In this document: one piece after another, positions 15,608 to 24,265 of the stretch
Position numbering within the stretch: position 1 is the stretch's first letter
Layout of the letters: each line of letters begins with the position of its first letter
Source of the DNA: Cupriavidus sp. WGlv3
Lineage (GTDB): Bacteria; Pseudomonadota; Gammaproteobacteria; Burkholderiales; Burkholderiaceae
Reading direction: 5' to 3'
DNA: 64,000 nucleotides
NCBI RefSeq assembly: GCF_023952475.1
Contig: NZ_JALHRX010000002.1
Span: forward strand, 248,001-312,000
Notes under the pieces: generated by a model
What the model was told of the DNA's origin: nothing
What the model saw: the letters and a program-made list of their open reading frames with translations, nothing else
Database searches by the model: none
Translations under genes and position numbers: made by a program

Positions 15608-17209
15608 TCAGCGCTGCATCCATTCGGGCGAGGCCAGCAGCAGGGTGTTCCATTCCGCCTGCGACTCGGCCTGGCTCAGCGCGGCGCGCGTGGCGGGGCC
15701 AAGGGCGGCTTCGATGGCGTCGTAGTAGAGCTTGTTGCCGATCGTCGGGAAGCGCGCGCCGCGCGGCGTGGTGCCATCGCCCGCGAACAATCCCGCCGGC
15801 CCCGAGCCGATCGCGCGCGCAATCTCGAAGCGCCGCACCATCTGCCCCGAACTGGCCCACGCGCTTTCCGCCAACGGGTAACCGTCCGGCGCCACGTGGC
15901 CATACAGCGGCTCGCCCAGCTGATTCAGCCAGTTCATCACCGGGCGCAGGTTGGCCATCTGCCGGCCTTCATACGCCAGCCGCAGCGACGACACCACATA
16001 GACCATCGGGTCCTTGAACTTGCGCGACGACGCGCCCGCCTGCCGGTCCAGTTCGGGCGCCAGCAGCATGGTGCGCAGCACCGCGGCGAGATCGCCGTCG
16101 GTGCGCGTGAAGGTCTGCGTCATGCGCTCGACCAGCGCGGGCGGCGGGTTGTCGGAAATGAAGTGAGCCGCCAGCCGGGCACTGACAAAGCGCGCCGTGG
16201 CCGGCTCGCGCGCAAGCATCGACACCGCGCGCGCCACTTCGTCGAAACCCGACGGCTCGATGCGCTGGCCCAGCAGCAGCTTGGCGCCAAAGTCGTGGCG
16301 CGCGGGATTGAACTCGAACAAGCCGTCGCCGCGGTACAAGCTTGCACGCGCGGGGGGCAGCCTCGGCGGCGGGGTGCCGCGCAGGTTCACGCCCACGCCG
16401 GTCAGCACGCGCGCCAGCTCCTGCACGTCCTGCTGCGTATAGCGCGATCCGCTGGGCCCGCCGGAGACGCCCAGCGTATGCAGTTCCATCAGCTCGCGCG
16501 CGTAGTTCTCATTGACGCGGTTGGCGCTGCTCTGGGCATTGTCGAGATAGACCAGCATCGCCGGCGCGGTCACCGTCGCCATCAGCAGGTCGCGGAAGCG
16601 GCCCAGCGCATGCGGCCGGATCGCGCGCTCTTCGTAATCGGCCAGCAGCAGCCCGACCTGGCCCTTGCCCGCATAGACGTTGAAATGGTTCATCCAGAAC
16701 CATGTCATCTGCTCGCGCAGCTGCGCCGGCGAATACAGCGCGCGCAGCAGGTGGCGCCGCACCACATCGGCCACGATCTCGCGGCCCTGCATGTTGAGCG
16801 CCTGGCGCGCCTGCTGCCTGCTGGTGTCGTCAGGCAGTGCATCGATGCGCTGGCGCGCCTCGCGGGCGGCCCGGACCTGCGCCGCGGCGCCGTCGCGCAG
16901 GTTGGGCAAGGCGGCGATGGCGGCCGCCAGCTCGGGCGGATCGGCCAGCGGCAGCGCCAGTTGCTGTGCGAGGAAGTCCTTGCGGCCCAGCCGGCGCAGC
17001 GCGTCCAGCGAGGCCTGGTCGGCGCCGTAGGTGACGGTATTGAGCCAGCGCAGGTCGGCGGCCGCGGCGCCATGGCCGTCGCCGTGGCCCGGCCCCGCCT
17101 GCAGCTGCGCACAGCCTGCCAGGCACGCAGCCAGCGCCAGCGCCGCGGCGGCGCGCCAGGCGGCCACGCGGCCGCGGCCAGGTGGTCTTGGATGCAGCGC
17201 TGGACCCAT
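15608..17209 (-). CDS. DUF1800 lipoprotein
   Basis: A 533-residue DUF1800 protein. From the chosen ATG (AAGAGGTG upstream) an Arg-rich start is followed by a hydrophobic segment and the lipobox LAGC at about residue 30, so it is a predicted lipoprotein. Family stretches include the PAQLREQMTWFWMNHFNVY region and ENYARELMELHTLGV, with VQELARVLTGVGV shortly after. DUF1800 and DUF1501 genes occur side by side in many bacteria and probably act together outside the cytoplasm. It is the first gene of the two-gene operon. Confidence 0.87.
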   Translation of the reverse strand: MGPALHPRPPGRGRVAAWRAAAALALAACLAGCAQLQAGPGHGDGHGAAAADLRWLNTVTYGADQASLDALRRLGRKDFLAQQLALPLADPPELAAAIAALPNLRDGAAAQVRAAREARQRIDALPDDTSRQQARQALNMQGREIVADVVRRHLLRALYSPAQLREQMTWFWMNHFNVYAGKGQVGLLLADYEERAIRPHALGRFRDLLMATVTAPAMLVYLDNAQSSANRVNENYARELMELHTLGVSGGPSGSRYTQQDVQELARVLTGVGVNLRGTPPPRLPPARASLYRGDGLFEFNPARHDFGAKLLLGQRIEPSGFDEVARAVSMLAREPATARFVSARLAAHFISDNPPPALVERMTQTFTRTDGDLAAVLRTMLLAPELDRQAGASSRKFKDPMVYVVSSLRLAYEGRQMANLRPVMNWLNQLGEPLYGHVAPDGYPLAESAWASSGQMVRRFEIARAIGSGPAGLFAGDGTTPRGARFPTIGNKLYYDAIEAALGPATRAALSQAESQAEWNTLLLASPEWMQR

Positions 17210-17374
17210 GTGATTCACCTCTTTTTGTCCGATCCTCATCACCATGTTACGTGGCAAGCCCGGTCCGGTTGACGCGACGACGTCACACGAGTGTTACCAA
17301 TGCTTTCAGTGCGAGATTGCCGGATTTGCCAAGACAGCGGCGCCACGCCTCGCTAGCCTTGCCGTTTTCTACCT

Positions 17375-17395
17375 TTTCCGCTCCCGGAGCGGAAA
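17375..17395. promoter_or_regulatory. Inverted repeat TTTCCGCTC-CCG-GAGCGGAAA
   Basis: A perfect 9-bp inverted repeat with a 3-nt centre ends 11 bp before the DMT transporter start codon. It may be an operator or a leader hairpin that affects ribosome access. The adjacent regulator is AraC-type, which usually binds direct repeats, so the link is uncertain. Confidence 0.5.
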
Positions 17396-17406
17396 CGCCT
17401 GACCGC

Positions 17407-18330
17407 ATGTCGCGCCCCCTGTCCACTGTCGCCTGGCTGCCCGCCATGGCTTTCGTCCTGATCTGGTCCACCGGCTTTATCGTCGGCAAGGCGATCGTGC
17501 CGCTGGCCGACACCAGCCTGTTCCTGCTGGGCCGCTTTGCCGTGGCCGGGCTGATGTTCGTAGCCTGGTCACTGGCCGCGCGCGCGGCCTGGCCGCCGCT
17601 GCGCGAAGCGCCGCGCCACCTGCTGGCCGGGGCGCTGATGCAGGGCCTCTACCTGTGCGCCGGCTACGGCGCCGTCGCCAGCGGCCTGCCGCCGGCGATC
17701 ATGGCCCTGCTGGGCGCGCTGCAGCCGCTGCTGACCGCGCTGCTTGCCATCCCCCTGCTGAAAGAGCTACCTTCCAGGCGGACCTGGCACGGCCTGGCGC
17801 TGGGTGCGCTCGGCGTTGCGCTGGTGGTCGCCCCCGCCCTGCAGGCCGGCCTGCACGGCGCGGCCAGCGCGGTATCGCCCGGGATCGTGCTGCTGGGCGT
17901 GCTGGCCATTGTCTCCATCACCATGGGAACCCTGTTGCAGAAGACTGCCATTGCCACCTGTGACCTGCGCGCCAGCTCGGCGTGGCAAAACCTGGGCGCC
18001 ATGCTGGTCGCCGCCGCGATGGTGGCGATCCAGGCAGCCGGCGCGCCGCTGCACTGGCACGGCGGGCCGGCGCTGTGGGCCGGGCTGGCCTGGGCCGCGA
18101 TCGGCCTGTCCGGGGCCGGCACCTGGCTGCTGGTCAGCCTGGTCCGGCGCGGCCAGGCCGCCAATGCCGCGGCGCTGATGTTCCTGGCGCCGCCGCTGGC
18201 CGCGCTGCAGGCCTGGCTGCTGTTCGGCGAGCGCCTCGGTGCAGTGCAGATGCTGGGCATGGCGGTGGCAGGGGCCGGCGTCTGGCTGTGCCATGCCCGT
18301 GGCAGGATGCGGCATGCCGAAGCCCGCTGA
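17407..18330 (+). CDS. EamA-domain DMT-superfamily transporter
   Basis: A 307-residue inner-membrane protein with ten predicted helices in two EamA repeats. It begins MSRPLSTVAWLPAMAFVLIWSTGFIVGK, typical of the family, and shows the repeat signature again around GAGTWLLVSLVRRGQAANAAAL. Members export amino acids or metabolites (RhtA/YdcZ-like), but the substrate is unknown. Its end overlaps the start of an AraC-family regulator by 17 bp, so the two are co-transcribed and the regulator probably controls the transporter. Confidence 0.85.
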   Translation: MSRPLSTVAWLPAMAFVLIWSTGFIVGKAIVPLADTSLFLLGRFAVAGLMFVAWSLAARAAWPPLREAPRHLLAGALMQGLYLCAGYGAVASGLPPAIMALLGALQPLLTALLAIPLLKELPSRRTWHGLALGALGVALVVAPALQAGLHGAASAVSPGIVLLGVLAIVSITMGTLLQKTAIATCDLRASSAWQNLGAMLVAAAMVAIQAAGAPLHWHGGPALWAGLAWAAIGLSGAGTWLLVSLVRRGQAANAAALMFLAPPLAALQAWLLFGERLGAVQMLGMAVAGAGVWLCHARGRMRHAEAR

Positions 18331-19078
18331 ATCCCGGCCAGCGCCGCTGGTCGAGCACCGACGCTACCGTCTGCAGCCGGAGAGCCACCAGCACGGCTAC
18401 CACCAGCTGCTGTTCGGCCTGGCCGGCGCCTCCGAGCTGGAACTCGACGGCCACCTCTACCGCGTCGACGACCGCACCGGCCTGATCGTGCCGGCCGGCA
18501 GCCATCATGACTACATGGGGTACCAGGGGAACCTGCAACTGGTGGCGGACTTTCCCGCGCAATCGGTGGCGCTGCCCGCGCGGCTGATGGCGCGTCCGCG
18601 CGCGTTCGCGCTGGACGGCGCCTTTGGCAACCGGGTGCGGGCGCTGGCGGCGGGGCGCACGGCGTTCGCGGCACGCGCACCGCAGGCAGACTGGCACCTT
18701 GCGGCAACCCTGGCCGCGACGCTGGCCGACAGCCTCGGCATGCCCGCCGACCGCGATGTCTTTCCGCTGATGGCCGTCGATGCCTACCTGCGCGCCAGCC
18801 TGGCCGCGCCGCTGCGCGTGCCGGAACTGGCCGCGCATTTCGGCTGGAGCGTGCGGCGCTTCCAGACCCTGTTCGCCGAGGCCTTCGGCGATACCCCGCA
18901 CCGCTACCAGACCCGGCTGCGCCTGGACCGGGCGCTGCAGTGGCTGTCGAACTCGCGGCTGCCGCTGGCCGAGATCGCGCTGATGTCAGGCTATCCGGAC
19001 CAGACCACGTTCACGCGCAGCTTCACGCGGCGCTTCGGGTTGCCACCGGGGGCATGGCGGGCGGCCGCGCGCGGCTGA
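18314..19078 (+). CDS. AraC-family transcriptional regulator
   Basis: A 254-residue regulator. An N-terminal cupin-like domain (about residues 10-120; HGYHQLLFGLAGASELELDG, then VPAGSHHDY) probably senses a ligand. The C-terminal double HTH runs from about 155 to the end, with FGWSVRRFQTLFAEAFGDTPHRYQ in the first and the conserved LAEIALMSGYPDQTTFTRSF stretch in the second. The start was chosen as the first ATG that precedes the cupin domain; it lies inside the transporter gene. The effector is not predictable. Confidence 0.85.
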   Translation: MPKPAESRPAPLVEHRRYRLQPESHQHGYHQLLFGLAGASELELDGHLYRVDDRTGLIVPAGSHHDYMGYQGNLQLVADFPAQSVALPARLMARPRAFALDGAFGNRVRALAAGRTAFAARAPQADWHLAATLAATLADSLGMPADRDVFPLMAVDAYLRASLAAPLRVPELAAHFGWSVRRFQTLFAEAFGDTPHRYQTRLRLDRALQWLSNSRLPLAEIALMSGYPDQTTFTRSFTRRFGLPPGAWRAAARG

Positions 19079-19109
19079 GACCGACGGTGCTGCCCCCTTG
19101 CGCGACAGG

Positions 19110-19559
19110 TTACCGAGAGACAATATCCTGGCGCATCGGCCCCAGAATCCCCAGCAATTCCTTCTGCTCGCGCGCCGGCACCTTGAACTTGTTGAGCGAT
19201 TTCACCAGGTCATCGACCAGCGCATCGAACTCGTCATTGCTGATGGCCATGCCGGCATGGGCGGTTTTCATATCGCGTCCCGAATAGGTGCAGGGCCCGC
19301 CCGTACCCGCGCAGATCTGTTCGACCAGCCGGGTCTTCAGCCGCGGCATATTGGCATTGGCAAACTTTGCCTGGATGCGCGGGTCGGTCGCCAGGTTGCC
19401 GGCAAAGTCGTCGACCACCGCGGTAATCGCCGGCATGCCGCCAAGCCGGTCGTATAACGACGAAGTCGTGGCAGGCTTGGCACGATCCGGCGTTGCGCAA
19501 CCGGCAAGCCCAAGCACCACCGCCACGACAAAACCGCACAGAACAGGCGAGATACGCAT
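19110..19559 (-). CDS. Group I truncated hemoglobin with lipoprotein signal
   Basis: A 149-residue protein whose first 21 residues are a lipoprotein signal (VVLGLAGCATP, lipobox Cys about 21). The rest is a 2-on-2 globin: SLYDRLGGMPAITAVVDDFAGNL at the N terminus and YSGRDMKTAHAGM with the expected proximal His. Such globins bind O2, NO or related ligands; a periplasmic, membrane-tethered form would meet them outside the cytoplasm. B10 appears to be Phe rather than the common Tyr. A strong AAGGAGG precedes the ATG. It stands alone, convergent with the AraC gene. Confidence 0.85.
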   Translation of the reverse strand: MRISPVLCGFVVAVVLGLAGCATPDRAKPATTSSLYDRLGGMPAITAVVDDFAGNLATDPRIQAKFANANMPRLKTRLVEQICAGTGGPCTYSGRDMKTAHAGMAISNDEFDALVDDLVKSLNKFKVPAREQKELLGILGPMRQDIVSR

Positions 19560-19702
19560 GGCTGCCTCCTTCCTTTACCCGGTAGCTGCGGGATCGGAGC
19601 CAGTGCCGCCGCGGCGCAATTTGCATTGACCGCATGCGGGGATGGCGCCGACAGCGCCGGCTTCGGCTGTTTCAGCATAGCAGGTTGATTCGGCCTTGCT
19701 TT

Positions 19703-19720
19703 CATGCCGATGACGGCATG
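19703..19720. promoter_or_regulatory. Inverted repeat CATGCCG-ATGA-CGGCATG
   Basis: A perfect 7-bp inverted repeat in the 215-bp divergent gap between the truncated globin (-) and the BPL-N gene (+). It may be an operator. The rest of the gap shows no gene. Confidence 0.4.
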
Positions 19721-19774
19721 GCGTTTTCGATACCAAACGGCTAGAGTCGGAGACGACAAAACACGGATGCGGCC

Positions 19775-20578
19775 ATGCCCAAGCCACAGATCCTTACCTA
19801 TGTCGACGCCGGCGCGTCGGACTGGACCGCATGCCTGATGCGAACCATCGGCCATCAGCTGCCAGCCGGGGCCTATGAAATCCGCGCGGTGATGGCCAGC
19901 GAGATACGGCACGACGCCACGCTGTTCGACGATGCGGTGATGTTCGTCATGCCGGGCGGCGCCGACCTGCCCTATTGCGCCTTGCTGAACGGCGCGCCGA
20001 ACGCGCGCATCCGGCAGTTTGTCGAACGGGGCGGCGTCTACCTGGGGATATGCGCGGGCGCCTACTACGCCTGCCGCGAACTGGCCTTCCATGCCGGCAC
20101 CCGCGGCGCCATCTGCGGCCCGCGCGAACTGCGACTGGTGGATGCGGTGGCGGTCGGCTCGCTGCCTGAACTGACCGGCGGCAAGCTCTATGACGGCACC
20201 CCGCGCACCACGGCCGCGGTGGAACTGCGGACCACCGACAAGCTGACCGACGTCCCGCTGTCGGTCTACACGCATTACCACGGCGGCTGCCGCTTCGACT
20301 TCGCCGCTACCCCCGGCCCCGGGACCGAGGTGCTGGCTGTCTACGCAGGCATCGCCGGCACACCGCCCGCCATCGTCAGCGCGCAGGTTGGCCAGGGCCG
20401 CGCGCTGCTGACCGGAGTCCATCTGGAGATTTCGGAGCGGGAGTGCAAGGATGCGTTGCGCGGACACAGCGACATGTCCGAATACCTCCATGTGTGCGAC
20501 CGGCTGGCGGAAACGGGCGATGCGCGGCTGGCTGTGTTTCGGCAGTTGCTGGCGCAGGGTGGGCTCGAGCTGGGCTGA
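19775..20578 (+). CDS. BPL-N domain protein (glutamine amidotransferase-like)
   Basis: A 267-residue protein with the class I amidotransferase-like fold seen at the N terminus of yeast biotin-protein ligase (BPL_N). The nucleophile elbow GICAGAYYACRE holds the likely active Cys at about residue 93; VMPGGADLPY (about 52-62) is the matching N-terminal motif. No biotin ligase domain follows, so it is a stand-alone member with no known activity. Lacking a signal peptide, it should be cytoplasmic. It is monocistronic and convergent with the next gene. Confidence 0.78.
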   Translation: MPKPQILTYVDAGASDWTACLMRTIGHQLPAGAYEIRAVMASEIRHDATLFDDAVMFVMPGGADLPYCALLNGAPNARIRQFVERGGVYLGICAGAYYACRELAFHAGTRGAICGPRELRLVDAVAVGSLPELTGGKLYDGTPRTTAAVELRTTDKLTDVPLSVYTHYHGGCRFDFAATPGPGTEVLAVYAGIAGTPPAIVSAQVGQGRALLTGVHLEISERECKDALRGHSDMSEYLHVCDRLAETGDARLAVFRQLLAQGGLELG

Positions 20579-20590
20579 AGGGGCGGCACC

Positions 20591-21745
20591 CTAGCGCGCC
20601 AACTTCCCCTCCGCATCCTCCGTAAAGTGGTAAAGGTGCGTATTGTCCGGCGCCTCGCTGACGCCCTCGCCGCTCGGACGGAATTCGATATGGCGCTGGA
20701 ATTTTTCGCTGTCGGCCCGGGCATCGCGCTCGGCGGCCTGCAGCGCCTCGGCATAGGGCATCGGGTCCTTCGACTTCTCGATTTCCAGCAGCAAGGTCTG
20801 TTCGTTGACCCGCACACTGTACTTGCCGAGATGGAACAGCAGGTACATCGCCAGCAGGTTGTCATAGTCCTGGTAGGCGCCGGCTTCGCGGCGGAAGTCG
20901 AGCGACAGCACCGAAGGAAAGCGGTCGGGCAGGTCCTTGAAGGCGATCTTCTCTTCCTCTTGCGGATCGACATAGGTCGAGCCGCGGTACTTCTTGTACA
21001 GCACCACGTCCATGCCGTAGTGGCGCCGACCCCATTCCCGGATCAGCTTCATCGCCATCTCGGTCGGGATATTGGCGGTGGCTGCCGCCACCATGCGCTG
21101 CCCTGAAAACAGCGTCGCGCTAGTCACCTCCAGGTCGCGGTAGCCGGCGCCGAACTTGAAGGCGGCGCCGATGGTCTTGGCGCAGTTCAGGCGCAGGTAG
21201 TCGTAGCGGATCGGGCCGCGGTGATACTCGGTGTCGCTGCGTTGCTGTTGATAGTCGTCGTTGATGCGGCGGAAATATGCGGCCAGCGCCGCCTTGTCCG
21301 CCGCCGGCACGCCATAGACCCGCACCCCGATGACCGAGCGCTTGTAGATCTCGCCGAAGTCGAGCCCGAACGATGCGGTCTCGGCGACCGTGGATACGGT
21401 CTTGAACAGATATTCCTGCTTGGGGATGGCGACCATCAGATCGGTGGTGTAGCGCCCGCTCGCGTGCGCGGGGTCGCGGTCGGCGTAGAAGTTGGCCGAG
21501 TACACCGCCTCGTCACCCGCCGCATCGTCACGCAGCGCCAGCGCGATATGGCCGGCGGATCCGCCCTTGGAGGTGCCGAAGCTGATCAGCAGTTCCAGGT
21601 CATAGGGGTCCTCGCGCAGCCGTGCCGCGATCTGTTCGAGGTTGGCAGGTTCAGGCCCGCCCTTGCTGCCGAATTCGCTGGCCAGGGCCAACTGCGGCAA
21701 GAACAACGCGATCGCGACGAACCACAGCATCGACCTCATTCTCAT
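20591..21745 (-). CDS. Exported hypothetical protein, 384 aa
   Basis: Function not recognised. A signal peptide (about residues 1-22, cleavage after ALA) precedes a soluble protein. The stretch GSAGHIALALRD near residue 70 and LRLNCAKTIGAAF near 200 resemble the His and Asn-Cys blocks of DUF4105/NlpC-like papain-fold proteins, so a periplasmic cysteine hydrolase is one guess. The middle is rich in charged and aromatic residues with no membrane segment after the signal. GGGGGAA lies before the chosen ATG, and another ATG follows 6 bp later. It is monocistronic and divergent from the riboswitch-controlled gene. Confidence 0.65.
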   Translation of the reverse strand: MRMRSMLWFVAIALFLPQLALASEFGSKGGPEPANLEQIAARLREDPYDLELLISFGTSKGGSAGHIALALRDDAAGDEAVYSANFYADRDPAHASGRYTTDLMVAIPKQEYLFKTVSTVAETASFGLDFGEIYKRSVIGVRVYGVPAADKAALAAYFRRINDDYQQQRSDTEYHRGPIRYDYLRLNCAKTIGAAFKFGAGYRDLEVTSATLFSGQRMVAAATANIPTEMAMKLIREWGRRHYGMDVVLYKKYRGSTYVDPQEEEKIAFKDLPDRFPSVLSLDFRREAGAYQDYDNLLAMYLLFHLGKYSVRVNEQTLLLEIEKSKDPMPYAEALQAAERDARADSEKFQRHIEFRPSGEGVSEAPDNTHLYHFTEDAEGKLAR

Positions 21746-21861
21746 TATTTCCCCCGACTTCTGGACGTCCCATGGCATGACCATGACATGCCGACGATAC
21801 CATGCTGCACCTCGCCACGGCGCATGGCAGTTCCGGCGATCCGGTACAATGCGCCCCTTTT

Positions 21862-21909
21862 CGAGGACGACCTCGCCCGCACCGGGTATGAATGTCCGGG
21901 ACGGCCCGG
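21862..21909 (+). promoter_or_regulatory. Guanidine-II (mini-ykkC) riboswitch
   Basis: Two short hairpins carry ACGR tetraloops, the defining form of the mini-ykkC RNA that binds guanidinium: CGAGG-ACGA-CCTCG (21862-21875) and CCGGG-ACGG-CCCGG (21896-21909), 20 nt apart. A TACAAT -10 element at 21845-21850 would start transcription just before the first hairpin. The gene behind it is a SugE/Gdx-type guanidinium exporter, the textbook partner of this riboswitch. Sequence, structure and context all agree. Confidence 0.92.
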
Positions 21910-21926
21910 CTCTTGATCAAGGAGCC
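21908..21926 (+). promoter_or_regulatory. Shine-Dalgarno-sequestering hairpin, alternative to riboswitch stem P2
   Basis: GGCTC (21908-21912) can pair with GAGCC (21922-21926), with TTGATCAA between them also self-complementary, which hides the AAGGAG of the exporter gene. Its 5' arm uses two bases of the second riboswitch stem, so the two folds exclude each other. Guanidinium binding would hold P2 and free the ribosome site: an on-switch for translation. This mechanism is inferred from pairing only. Confidence 0.65.
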
Positions 21927-21929
21927 ATC

Positions 21930-22244
21930 ATGGCTTGGATATATCTCGTCATCGCAGGAGTGCTCGAAGTCCTTTGGGCGTACTCCATGAAGCTGTCCGA
22001 GGGCTTTTCGCGCCCCGGCTACTCGGCCATCACCATCGTGGCCATGATTGCCAGCTTCGCCCTGCTTTCCCTGTCCATGAAAAGCCTGCCGCTCGGCACG
22101 GCCTACACCATCTGGACCGGCATCGGTGCCGTGGGTGCGTTCCTGGTGGGGCTGTTCGTGCTGGGCGAACCCGCCAGCGCAGCCAGAATCCTGGCGGCGG
22201 GGCTGATCGTCAGTGGGCTCGTCATGATGAAGATGGCTTCCTGA
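21930..22244 (+). CDS. sugE: SMR-family guanidinium exporter (SugE/Gdx)
   Basis: A 105-residue small multidrug resistance protein with four transmembrane helices, acting as an antiparallel dimer in the inner membrane. It begins MAWIYLVIAGVLEVLWAYSMK, which contains the essential Glu (residue 13). SLSMKSLPLGTAYTIWTGIG is the stretch that marks the SugE/Gdx guanidinium subgroup rather than EmrE drug exporters. The ATG follows AAGGAG at good spacing; longer open frames run back through the riboswitch. It exports guanidinium in exchange for protons and is controlled by the guanidine-II riboswitch upstream. Confidence 0.93.
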   Translation: MAWIYLVIAGVLEVLWAYSMKLSEGFSRPGYSAITIVAMIASFALLSLSMKSLPLGTAYTIWTGIGAVGAFLVGLFVLGEPASAARILAAGLIVSGLVMMKMAS

Positions 22245-22314
22245 CGGTAGCGCAGGCCTGCCCTGGCGCCTGCACCGCCTAGCTTGCGGGGGTAGAATCT
22301 GCGCCTCGCACCGA

Positions 22315-22358
22315 AGAAGGCCGCCCGGTCCGCATGCCGGCTGGATCGCGGGCCTTCT
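22315..22358 (+). promoter_or_regulatory. Structured 5' leader of the ABC exporter gene
   Basis: AGAAGGCC (22315-22322) pairs with GGCCTTCT (22351-22358). Inside, GGTCC can pair with GGATC. The structure lies between a TAGAAT -10 candidate (22293-22298) and the GGAGG ribosome site (22367-22371). It matches no riboswitch class I know, and a simple stability hairpin is equally possible. Confidence 0.45.
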
Positions 22359-22376
22359 GCCGTTTCGGAGGACCCC

Positions 22377-24233
22377 GTGCTGCGCGCGTTCGAACGTCTG
22401 CTTGATCCCTTCCCGCCCGACGAGGCACCGCCGCCCCCCAAGGGCCTGGCGGCCTTCCTGTGGGCCTGCACCCGCGGCACCCGCCGCTACTTCGTCGCGC
22501 TGGCGCTGCTGAGTGCCGGGGTGTCGATCTACGAAGCGTGGCTGTTCTCCTTCCTCGGGCAAGTGGTGGATCTGCTGGCGGCGTGGCAGGGTAACCGGGA
22601 CGCTTCGGCACAGGAGCAACGCGTGCTGTGGGGGATCGGCATCGTGCTGGTGACCAGCATCGGCCTGGTGGCGCTGCGCACCATGGTGCAGCACCAGGTG
22701 CTGGCGATCAACCTGCCGCTACGGCTGCGCTGGGATTTCCATCGGCTGATGCTCAGGCAAAGCCTGTCCTTTTTCTCCGATGAATTCGCCGGGCGCGTCA
22801 CCACCAAGGTCATGCAGACCGCGCTGGCCGTGCGCGAGGTGCTGTTCACCTTTATCGAGATCGTGCTCGCCATCGGCGTGTACTTCATCACCATCATCGC
22901 GCTGGCGGGCGGCTTCGATTTCCGGCTGATGCTGCCCTTCATCGGCTGGATCGCGCTGTTCGGCCTGGCCATGCTGTACTTCGTGCCGCGGTTGGGCAAG
23001 GTCGGTCAGGAGCAGGCCCATGCGCGCTCGTCGATGACCGGACGCGTCACCGACGCCTACACCAATATCACCACCGTCAAGCTGTTCTCGCACACCCGGC
23101 GCGAGGCGCACTTCGCGCGCGCGGCGATGGAGGATTTCAAGGAAACCGGGTTCCGGCAGATGCGTCTCGTCAGCCAGTTCGAGATCGTCAACCAGGCCCT
23201 GGTGGTGGCGCTGATCCTGGCGGCGGGCGGCTATGCGCTGTGGCTGTGGCATCGGGCCGAGATCGGCACCGGCGCGGTGGCCGCGGTCACGGCCATGGCG
23301 CTGCGCATCAACGGCATGTCGCACTGGATCATGTGGCAGATGGCCTCGTTGTTCGAGAACATCGGCACGGTGCAGGATGGCATTGCCACGCTGACGCACG
23401 TGGCCAAGGTGCAGGACGCACCGGGCGCGCCGGCGCTGCAGATCCGGCGCGGCGAAGTGGAATTCGACCAGGTCCGCTTCAACTACAACGGCGAACGGCA
23501 GGTGCTCGACGGCCTCAGCCTGACCGTGCGTCCGGGCGAGAAGATCGGGCTGGTGGGCCGCTCCGGCGCGGGCAAGTCCACGCTGATCAACCTGCTGCTG
23601 CGCTTCTACGACGTGGACAGCGGCCGCATCCGCATCGACGGGCAGGACATCGCCCGGGTGACGCAGGACAGCCTGCGCAGCGCCATCGGCATGGTCACGC
23701 AGGACACCTCGCTGCTGCATCGCTCGATCCGCGACAACATCGCCTACGGGCGCCCCAACGCCACCGAAGAAGAGATCCACCACGCCGCCGTGCACGCCCA
23801 GGCCGATGACTTCATCCGCCAGCTGAGCGACCAGCATGGCCACACCGGCTACGACACGCTCGTCGGCGAACGCGGCGTCAAGCTCTCAGGCGGCCAGCGC
23901 CAGCGCATCGCGATTGCGCGCGTGATGCTCAAGAACGCCCCCATCCTGCTGCTGGACGAAGCCACCAGCGCGCTCGACTCCGAAGTGGAGGCCGCCATCC
24001 AGGAAAGCCTCGACGAAATGATGGAGGGCAAGACCGTGATCGCGATCGCCCACCGCCTCTCGACCATCGCCGCCATGGACCGCCTGATCGTGATGGACCA
24101 GGGGCGCATCATCGAGCAGGGCACGCACGCCGAACTGCTGGCGAAGAATGGCACCTACGCGCGGCTGTGGCGGCACCAGAGCGGCGGCTTCCTCGGCGAA
24201 GAACAGGAGGAGGTGCCGGACTCGGTGGAGTAG
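22377..24233 (+). CDS. MsbA-like ABC exporter half-transporter
   Basis: A 618-residue fused permease-ATPase that would work as a homodimer exporting lipids, peptides or drugs. The GTG start has GGAGG upstream. The six-helix type I exporter domain spans about residues 35-340; the ATPase follows with Walker A GRSGAGKST, Q-loop MVTQDTSLLH, signature LSGGQRQRIAIARV, Walker B ILLLDEATSALD and switch His in AIAHRLST. ABC transporters of this form are widespread; nothing in the neighbourhood reveals the substrate. It is monocistronic. Confidence 0.9.
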   Translation: MLRAFERLLDPFPPDEAPPPPKGLAAFLWACTRGTRRYFVALALLSAGVSIYEAWLFSFLGQVVDLLAAWQGNRDASAQEQRVLWGIGIVLVTSIGLVALRTMVQHQVLAINLPLRLRWDFHRLMLRQSLSFFSDEFAGRVTTKVMQTALAVREVLFTFIEIVLAIGVYFITIIALAGGFDFRLMLPFIGWIALFGLAMLYFVPRLGKVGQEQAHARSSMTGRVTDAYTNITTVKLFSHTRREAHFARAAMEDFKETGFRQMRLVSQFEIVNQALVVALILAAGGYALWLWHRAEIGTGAVAAVTAMALRINGMSHWIMWQMASLFENIGTVQDGIATLTHVAKVQDAPGAPALQIRRGEVEFDQVRFNYNGERQVLDGLSLTVRPGEKIGLVGRSGAGKSTLINLLLRFYDVDSGRIRIDGQDIARVTQDSLRSAIGMVTQDTSLLHRSIRDNIAYGRPNATEEEIHHAAVHAQADDFIRQLSDQHGHTGYDTLVGERGVKLSGGQRQRIAIARVMLKNAPILLLDEATSALDSEVEAAIQESLDEMMEGKTVIAIAHRLSTIAAMDRLIVMDQGRIIEQGTHAELLAKNGTYARLWRHQSGGFLGEEQEEVPDSVE

Positions 24234-24265
24234 CGCGGCGGGCGATCGTCTGGCACGCAGACCGG

